Shown piece by piece: positions 9,091 through 13,776 of a stretch of 13,776 bases of DNA. This stretch comes from Pseudomonadota bacterium (GTDB lineage Bacteria > Pseudomonadota > Alphaproteobacteria > Rhizobiales > Rhizobiaceae). The stretch lies in the NCBI GenBank assembly GCA_023444445.1, contig JAEXMK010000112.1, positions 1-13,776 on the forward strand, in the 5' to 3' direction. The first letter of the stretch is position 1. The number at the start of each line of letters is the position of its first letter. A model generated the notes under the pieces. It was not told the origin of the DNA. It was given only the letters and a program-made list of their open reading frames with translations, and did not search any database. Both the position numbers and the translations under genes were made by a program.

Positions 9091-10278
9091 TCAGAAAAAC
9101 GCCTGAATGCCCGTCTGCGCCCGGCCGAGGATTAGCGCATGGACGTCGTGCGTGCCCTCATAGGTATTGACCGTTTCCAGGTTCTGGGCATGACGCATGA
9201 CGTGATATTCGATCTGGATGCCGTTGCCGCCATGCATGTCGCGGGCCTGGCGAGCGATATCCAACGCCTTGCCACAATTGTTGCGCTTGACGATGGAGAT
9301 CATTTCCGGCGCCATTTTATGCTCGTCCATCAGTCGGCCGACGCGCAGCGAAGCCTGAAGGCCAAGCGCGATTTCCGTCTGCATGTCGGCTAGCTTCTTC
9401 TGGTAAAGCTGTGTGCCGGCAAGCGGCTTGCCGAACTGCTTTCGGTCGAGGCCATATTGGCGGGCGCGGAACCAGCAATCTTCCGCAGCCCCCATCACGC
9501 CCCAGGAAATGCCGTAGCGGGCGCGGTTGAGGCAGCCGAACGGGCCCTTCAGTCCGGAAACATTCGGCAGCAGCGCGTCTTCGCCGACTTCCACGCCATC
9601 CATGACGATTTCGCCTGTTATGGAAGCGCGCAGCGAAAGCTTGCCGCCGATCTTGGGGGCGGAAAGGCCCTTCATCCCCTTTTCCAGCACGAAGCCGCGG
9701 ATCTCATTGCCATGGGCTTCCGATTTCGCCCAGACCACGAAGACATCGGCGATCGGTGCGTTGGAAATCCACATTTTCGAACCGCGCAGGCGATAACCGC
9801 CCTCTATTTTCTCTGCGCGCGTCTTCATGCCACCCGGATCGGAGCCGGCATCCGGCTCGGTGAGGCCGAAACAGCCGATCAGCTCGCCGGAGACGAGGCC
9901 CGGCAGGTATTTCTTCTTCTGCTCATCCGAGCCGTAAGCGAAGATCGGGTGAATGACGAGCGAGGATTGCACGCTCATCATCGAGCGGTAACCACTGTCG
10001 ATCCGCTCCACCTCGCGCGCAACGAGACCATAGGCCACGTAGCTGGCATTGGCCGCTCCATATTCTTCCGGCAGGGTGACGCCGAGCAGGCCGGTGCGGC
10101 CCATCAGGCGGAAGAGTTCCGGCTCGGTGGTTTCGGAAAGATAGGCTTCCGAGATGCGCGGCAGCAGTTCGGATTGGCCGAAGGCCTCGGCACTGTCGCG
10201 GATCATCCGCTCATCATCGGTCAGTTGGTCTTCCAGCAGAAAAGGGTCCTGCCAATTGAATGCTGCGCGTTCGCTCAC
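9091..10278 (-). CDS. gcdH: Glutaryl-CoA dehydrogenase
   Basis: FAD enzyme of the acyl-CoA dehydrogenase family that oxidises and decarboxylates glutaryl-CoA to crotonyl-CoA in lysine, hydroxylysine, tryptophan and glutarate breakdown. 395 aa, cytoplasmic, full length. The glutaryl-CoA-specific block [20 protein letters not shown] is present with R98 (human Arg94, carboxylate binding). The FAD/substrate block [13 protein letters not shown] is at 136-148. The catalytic base is E374 in TYEGTHD (human Glu370). [13 protein letters not shown] and [22 protein letters not shown] are family-typical. The start is GTG at 10276-10278 with GGAGG 6 nt upstream. It is single, with its own terminator, and divergent from a LysR gene that probably controls it. 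Confidence 0.96.
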   Translation of the reverse strand: MSERAAFNWQDPFLLEDQLTDDERMIRDSAEAFGQSELLPRISEAYLSETTEPELFRLMGRTGLLGVTLPEEYGAANASYVAYGLVAREVERIDSGYRSMMSVQSSLVIHPIFAYGSDEQKKKYLPGLVSGELIGCFGLTEPDAGSDPGGMKTRAEKIEGGYRLRGSKMWISNAPIADVFVVWAKSEAHGNEIRGFVLEKGMKGLSAPKIGGKLSLRASITGEIVMDGVEVGEDALLPNVSGLKGPFGCLNRARYGISWGVMGAAEDCWFRARQYGLDRKQFGKPLAGTQLYQKKLADMQTEIALGLQASLRVGRLMDEHKMAPEMISIVKRNNCGKALDIARQARDMHGGNGIQIEYHVMRHAQNLETVNTYEGTHDVHALILGRAQTGIQAFF

Positions 10279-10339
10279 TTTGTGCCTCCGGATTTGCTGG
10301 CCGGATTATTCGTATCCGAGCCCACGCGCGCAAGCCATG

Positions 10340-10366
10340 TTTACTCATTTTTGCATTACCTATAGT
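10340..10366 (+). promoter_or_regulatory. Possible promoter of the LysR gene
   Basis: TTTACT (10340-10345) and TATAGT (10361-10366, 5 of 6 to the -10 consensus) are separated by 15 bp, a little short. Transcription would start about at the ATG at 10375, so the mRNA would have almost no leader. The -10 overlaps the palindrome at 10358-10373. Confidence 0.45.
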
Positions 10367-10373
10367 AATAGGT
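10358..10373. promoter_or_regulatory. Inverted repeat, candidate LysR binding site
   Basis: ACCTAT-AGTA-ATAGGT, a 6-bp inverted repeat with a 4-bp spacer, ends 1 nt before the regulator's ATG and lies 80 nt upstream of the gcdH GTG. LysR proteins bind interrupted dyads between divergent genes and often repress themselves. Position fits both autorepression and gcdH activation. Confidence 0.55.
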
Positions 10374-10374
10374 C

Positions 10375-11295
10375 ATGACATCTCTCAGCCGTAAACTCCT
10401 GCCCTCCACCAGTGCGCTCGCCGCTTTCGATTCCGTTGCCCGGCTTGGCAGTTTTTCCGCTGCCGCCGATGAGCTGGCGCTAACGCAGGGCGCGATCAGC
10501 CGGCAGGTTATGTCACTGGAAGAACAGCTTGGGGTACGCCTTTTCGAGCGTGGTGCGCGCGGCGTGGCGCTGACGGTGGAAGGCCGCACTTACGCAAAGT
10601 CCATCGCATCGGCGCTTGGCGAAATACGCTCCGCCTCGCTGCAGATCATGACCAAAACGCATGGCAATACGCTGAACCTCGCAATGTTGCCCACCTTCGG
10701 CACCCGCTGGCTTTTGCCGCGTATCCCGGATTTTGTGGCGAACCATCCCGAGATCACCATCAATTTCGCCACCCGTATCGGCCAGTTTGATTTTGAGCGC
10801 GAGCAGCTGGATATGGCGATCCATATCGGCCAGGCCGATTGGCCGGGGGCGGAGAGCACCTTTCTCATGCATGAAATGGTCGCGCCGGTGTGCAGCCCGC
10901 AATTCCTCAGCGACCACCCGGTTGAAAGAGGCGAGGATATAGCCGCCCTGCCGTTGCTGCACATGGCCTCGCGGCCGGGGGCCTGGGGACACTGGTTCGA
11001 AAGCCTCGGCCTGTCGCTCGCTCTGCCGCAGGGCATGCGGTTCGAGCAGTTCTCCAGCGTGGCGCAGGCCTGTATCGCCGGGCTTGGCGTTGCACTGATG
11101 CCGCTGTTCCTGATCGACAACGAACTGAAATCCAAGCAGCTGGTCAAAGCCTTCGACCATCAGGCGAAAAGCCCCAGTTCCTATTATGCGGTGGCGCCGC
11201 TTTCGCGTGCCAATCACGTTCCGGTTGTTCTGTTTCGGGATTGGCTGGTGCGCCAGGTAGAGGCTTATCGCGCTGCCAGCTCCCAAGCCCTATAA
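10375..11295 (+). CDS. LysR family regulator (GcvA-like), probable gcdH regulator
   Basis: 306 aa. The N-terminal winged helix-turn-helix covers about residues 13-72 (ALAAFDSVARLGSFSAAADEL, TQGAISRQV, then LGVRLFER). The rest is the LysR substrate-binding domain, with a GcvA-type opening to the effector domain (LNLAMLPTFGTRWLLPRIPDF) and the late AQACIAGLGVALMPLFL block. It is divergent from glutaryl-CoA dehydrogenase, the arrangement seen for glutarate-responsive LysR regulators of gcdH in other proteobacteria, so the effector is probably glutarate or glutaryl-CoA (inference). The only suitable start is the ATG at 10375. It has no real Shine-Dalgarno (AGG is only 2 nt away), which suits a leaderless mRNA. 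Confidence 0.93.
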   Translation: MTSLSRKLLPSTSALAAFDSVARLGSFSAAADELALTQGAISRQVMSLEEQLGVRLFERGARGVALTVEGRTYAKSIASALGEIRSASLQIMTKTHGNTLNLAMLPTFGTRWLLPRIPDFVANHPEITINFATRIGQFDFEREQLDMAIHIGQADWPGAESTFLMHEMVAPVCSPQFLSDHPVERGEDIAALPLLHMASRPGAWGHWFESLGLSLALPQGMRFEQFSSVAQACIAGLGVALMPLFLIDNELKSKQLVKAFDHQAKSPSSYYAVAPLSRANHVPVVLFRDWLVRQVEAYRAASSQAL

Positions 11296-11367
11296 AAAAT
11301 AATCGCTCTTTTTTCGGGCATTTAACCTTCGTGCCCAGCTTTTCGCCGTAATTCGGCAGCGCGGGAC

Positions 11368-11396
11368 TCGACAGCAGCCCGCGCCTCGCTTATCCT
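11368..11396 (+). promoter_or_regulatory. Sigma-70-type promoter of the second LacI unit
   Basis: TCGACA (11368-11373, 5 of 6 to TTGACA) and TATCCT (11391-11396, 4 of 6 to TATAAT) have the ideal 17-bp spacing. The operator palindrome begins at the end of the -10 box. This is the same layout as the promoter at 5113-5140. Confidence 0.68.
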
Positions 11397-11414
11397 GATT
11401 AAACGTTTAATCAG
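11395..11414. promoter_or_regulatory. 20-bp perfect LacI-family operator
   Basis: CTGATTAAACGTTTAATCAG is a perfect 20-bp palindrome with a central CpG, ending 16 nt before the LacI start codon. It covers the predicted transcription start. Autorepression by the downstream LacI protein, with control of the co-transcribed binding-protein gene, is the clear expectation. Confidence 0.88.
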
Positions 11415-11430
11415 CCTTCCCGGATCATTC

Positions 11431-12492
11431 ATGGCGTCGCCACGGCCTGCCACCAATCTGAGCGCGATAGCAGCGGCACTCGGCGTGTCGGTGGCAACGG
11501 TGTCCAATGCGCTATCCGGCAAGGGCCGCGTTTCACCCGATCTGGTGGAGCGTATCCGCAAGACGGCAAGCGAACTGGGGTATGTGCCGAGTTCGGCGGG
11601 CAGGGCGCTGCGCACCGGCAGATCGGGCGTTCTGGGACTGGTACTGCCCGATATCGCCAACCCGCTCTTCCCGCAGATTGCCCAGGCCATTGAAAAGGCG
11701 GCCGTTACTGCCGGTTACGGCGTGCTGATCGCCGACTCTCGCGGCGATATCGCCATGCAGACAGATGCCATCAACCGGCTGATCGAGCGCGGGGTGGATG
11801 GCATGGTGATCGTTCCACGCCGCGGTACGCGCATCTCCGATGTCGATTGCCCAGTCGCCGTCATCGACAGCCCGTCGACTCCAGGCAATACCGTCGCAGC
11901 CGACCATTGGGATGGCGGACGGCAGGTGGGTGACTATCTGGCAGGGCTTGGCCACCGCAAAGTGGTGCTGGTGGGTAAGAACCGCGATTCCAATGTGCAG
12001 AACGACCGTCTCGGCGGCATTCGTGATGGTCTCGGTAAGGCCTGCGTGACCCGGACGCTCTGGATCGACAGTCTCGAGGAGGCTGATGGTGCCGGCTGCC
12101 GGCTCGGACTTGCCGATCTGGTGGCGGAAGGTTTCACCGCCTTTGCCGCTATTTCCGACCTGCATGCACTGCGGGCGCTGACCGAATTGCAGCGCGAGGG
12201 CATCGAGGTGCCAGAGAAGGCAAGCGTCACCGGTTTCGACGATCTCATCTTTTCTGGCGTGGTCACGCCGCCATTGACGACGATGCGTATGGATATGGGC
12301 CGCATAGCTGATCTCGCCGTGGCTGCCCTGCTGCGCGCGATAGAGGGCGCCACTGAAAATGGCATCGCGGGCGAAGTGACTGCGGATATTTCGAAAGTAC
12401 CGATGGCGCTGATCATGCGCGGTTCCACCGGCAAGGCAAAGCATGATGCGATTGAAGCCAAAAAAACCACAGCAGGAGAACTCACACCATGA
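11431..12492 (+). CDS. LacI family transcriptional repressor, second unit
   Basis: 353 aa repressor. The helix-turn-helix is at about residues 9-28 (NLSAIAAALGVSVATVSNAL), the hinge near 53-61 (PSSAGRALR, minor-groove leucine L60), and the effector domain follows from GVLGLVLPDIANPLFPQIAQ. VTGFDDLIFSGVVTPPLTT near 267-285 is the usual LacI/PurR C-lobe. In the recognition helix it has Asn where the first repressor in this window has Arg (VATVSN versus IGTVSR). The Shine-Dalgarno before the ATG is weak. The stop overlaps the next start by 4 nt (ATGA), coupling repressor and binding-protein translation. The effector is probably the ligand of that binding protein or a derivative. Confidence 0.94.
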   Translation: MASPRPATNLSAIAAALGVSVATVSNALSGKGRVSPDLVERIRKTASELGYVPSSAGRALRTGRSGVLGLVLPDIANPLFPQIAQAIEKAAVTAGYGVLIADSRGDIAMQTDAINRLIERGVDGMVIVPRRGTRISDVDCPVAVIDSPSTPGNTVAADHWDGGRQVGDYLAGLGHRKVVLVGKNRDSNVQNDRLGGIRDGLGKACVTRTLWIDSLEEADGAGCRLGLADLVAEGFTAFAAISDLHALRALTELQREGIEVPEKASVTGFDDLIFSGVVTPPLTTMRMDMGRIADLAVAALLRAIEGATENGIAGEVTADISKVPMALIMRGSTGKAKHDAIEAKKTTAGELTP

Positions 12493-13511
12493 AAAACATC
12501 ATTCTTGCATCGGGCGCCGCCCTGATGCTGACGATGGGAGCCGCTGAGGCGCAGGACAAGACGCTGACGATCTCGGTCTATGCCTTCGCGCAGGATGAAT
12601 TCAAGGAACTGGTCTATACGCCGTTCGAGCAGAAATGCGGCTGTAAGCTGGTGGTCGAGACTGGCAACAGCGTCGAACGTCTGGCCAAGATGGAGGCCAA
12701 CAAGGCCAATCCGGTGGTCGATCTCGCCATCGTCTCCATGGCCGATGCGCTTTCTGCCACCCGAAAGGATCTGATCCAGAAAATCGACGCATCCAAGGTT
12801 CCAAATATCGAAAACCTCTATGACATCGCCAAGGATCCGAATGGCGATGGCATGAGCGTCGGTGTCAATTTCTACGCCACCTCAATCGTTTACCGCACCG
12901 ACAAGATGAAGATCGACAGCTGGGCCGATCTTTTGAAGGAGGGCATTGTCGACCACGTCGCCTTCCCGAATGTCACCACCAATCAGGGCCCGCCGGCGCT
13001 TTACATGCTGGGCAAGGCCATCGGCAAGGATACGCCTGATCTTGCCGGCGCCATTGAGGCTGTCGGCGAAAAGAAGGACGAGATCGTCACTTTCTACGTC
13101 AAATCCTCGCAGCTGGTGCAGCTGATGCAGCAGGAAGAAATCTGGGCAGCGCCGATTGGCCGCTTCTCCTGGGCGCCCTTCACCAAGCTCGACCTGCCGC
13201 TTGCCTGGGCAACGCCCAAGGAAGGCCAGACCGGCGGCATGAACGTGCTCGTGGTGCCGAAGGGTACGAAGAACGAAGATCTGGCGTTGCAGTTCATGGA
13301 TTTCTGGCTCTCGACCGACGTTCAGAAGGCGCTCGCCGAAAAGCTGGTCGACAGCCCGACCAACAGGCAAGTCAAGGTCTCCGACGCGGTGGCGAACAAC
13401 ATCACCTATGGCGACGAAACCGCAAAGAGCCTGCAGCTCATTCCTTCCGACGTGACTCTCGATAACCGCGACAAGTGGCTGTCGGAGTGGAATGCCAAGG
13501 TCGGCCAGTAA
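12489..13511 (+). CDS. ABC transporter substrate-binding protein, polyamine/iron-type
   Basis: Periplasmic solute-binding protein, 340 aa. The signal peptide is residues 1-21 (MKNIILASGAALMLTMGAAEA, cleaved before QDK). The mature part starts with LTISVYAFAQDEF and has NPVVDLAIVSMADAL near 74-88, then GVNFYATSIVYRTDK near 125-139 and SWADLL at 144-149, and GGMNVLVVPKGTKNEDLALQFMDFWLS near 249-275. This is the PotD/FbpA/thiamine-type layout rather than the sugar type. K49-C50-G51-C52-K53 gives two close cysteines. AGGAG lies 10 nt upstream. It overlaps the LacI gene by 4 nt. No permease or ATPase follows in the 265 nt left, so ligand and partners are unresolved. Spermidine, putrescine, Fe3+ or a small organic compound are all possible. 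Confidence 0.9.
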   Translation: MKNIILASGAALMLTMGAAEAQDKTLTISVYAFAQDEFKELVYTPFEQKCGCKLVVETGNSVERLAKMEANKANPVVDLAIVSMADALSATRKDLIQKIDASKVPNIENLYDIAKDPNGDGMSVGVNFYATSIVYRTDKMKIDSWADLLKEGIVDHVAFPNVTTNQGPPALYMLGKAIGKDTPDLAGAIEAVGEKKDEIVTFYVKSSQLVQLMQQEEIWAAPIGRFSWAPFTKLDLPLAWATPKEGQTGGMNVLVVPKGTKNEDLALQFMDFWLSTDVQKALAEKLVDSPTNRQVKVSDAVANNITYGDETAKSLQLIPSDVTLDNRDKWLSEWNAKVGQ

Positions 13512-13526
13512 GTCCTTTCACCGTTT

Positions 13527-13567
13527 GGAATGGGGCATCGAAACGTCCGTGAGGACGGCTCCATTCC
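13527..13567 (+). other. Composite stem-loop after the binding-protein gene
   Basis: An outer 7-bp stem GGAATGG/CCATTCC (13527-13533 with 13561-13567) encloses an inner 5-bp stem CGTCC/GGACG (13544-13548 with 13553-13557) closed by GTGA, a GNRA-type tetraloop. It starts 15 nt after the stop. No U-tract follows directly, so mRNA 3'-end protection or an intercistronic role is likelier than termination on its own. Confidence 0.5.
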
Positions 13568-13568
13568 C

Positions 13569-13616
13569 GGAAAAGCGGTTCGGTCGTCCCCTGACCGCTT
13601 TTCCACCCTTTTGATC
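13569..13616 (+). terminator. Terminator-like stem
   Basis: An 11-bp perfect stem GGAAAAGCGGT (13569-13579) with ACCGCTTTTCC (13594-13604) and a 14-nt loop is followed by ACCCTTTTGA, a weak T-run. It comes right after the composite stem. It could end the LacI/binding-protein transcript or only attenuate it before downstream transporter genes. Confidence 0.55.
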
Positions 13617-13673
13617 GTAGGCCGGCGCGCCTAGTGAACCCAATGGCACCAAGCTCAATGATTTCGTGTTTTG

Positions 13674-13776
13674 GCCCACCCTACACTCCCTCATTCCTGT
13701 GCTTGTCACAGGTATCCAGCCGACACGCGTCTGCGTGGCGGGATGAGTCTTTTCAGCCCAAAGACTTGGGCTGGCT
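13674..13776. repeat. RIME-like rhizobial intergenic mosaic element (cut by window end)
   Basis: From about 13674 the sequence matches, from memory, the repeat family common between genes in Agrobacterium and Rhizobium (RIME). Three hairpins follow in series: CCTGTG/CACAGG (13696-13712), an interrupted CCG-CACGC/GCGTG-CGG stem (13720-13741), and CAGCCCAA/TTGGGCTG (13754-13773). The left arm with the CCTGTG stem should recur inverted just beyond the right edge. Exact boundaries were not determined. Confidence 0.65.

Noticed and set aside
9457..10365. 302-codon plus-strand reading frame opposite gcdH
   Set aside because: Antisense to a clearly identified enzyme; the translation is low-complexity, His/Ala-rich and without domains.
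11533..12444. 303-codon minus-strand reading frame opposite the second LacI gene
   Set aside because: A shadow of the LacI coding frame; no motif or ribosome site.

Overview
The window looks like chromosomal DNA of a Rhizobiaceae alphaproteobacterium of the Agrobacterium/Rhizobium type. This rests on the moderately high GC, the density of sugar and polyamine-type ABC transport genes with their own LacI repressors, GTG starts with good Shine-Dalgarno sites, and the start of a RIME-like intergenic mosaic repeat at the right edge. No tRNA, rRNA, CRISPR array, transposase or phage gene was seen.

Region 1 (1-6224) is a carbohydrate uptake and catabolism locus. A minus-strand operon reads, in transcription order: Gfo/Idh/MocA oxidoreductase (5050-4016), TIM-barrel sugar isomerase/epimerase (4003-3101), periplasmic sugar-binding protein (3038-1806), MalF-type permease (1690-788) and MalG-type permease (791 to beyond base 1). 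The ATPase is not in view. A LacI repressor (5190-6224) is divergent. The shared promoter region has a 16-bp perfect palindrome at the predicted start point of the operon, and a 13/14 copy of its core lies inside the oxidoreductase gene. The substrate cannot be named from sequence.

Region 2 (6239-8787) is a loose set of minus-strand genes: an exported protein of uncertain (possibly DUF4261-like) family, a small Mn-cupin resembling cupin hydroxynitrile lyases, a stretch that may hold a decayed gene, and an Sfp/EntD-type phosphopantetheinyl transferase with no synthase nearby.

Region 3 (8788-11295) is a lysine/tryptophan/glutarate catabolism unit. Glutaryl-CoA dehydrogenase (minus) is divergent from a LysR regulator (plus), with a palindrome over the regulator's probable -10 and start codon. 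gcdH ends at a strong terminator next to a hairpin-rich intergenic stretch.

Region 4 (11296-13776) is a second LacI unit on the plus strand. A promoter and 20-bp perfect palindromic operator precede a LacI gene that overlaps by 4 nt a polyamine/iron-type solute-binding protein gene. A composite hairpin, a terminator-like stem and the RIME-like repeat follow, so any permease and ATPase partners lie outside the window. The two LacI proteins and their operators share the AAACGTTT core but differ in flanks and in a recognition-helix residue, which gives a testable regulator/operator pair.
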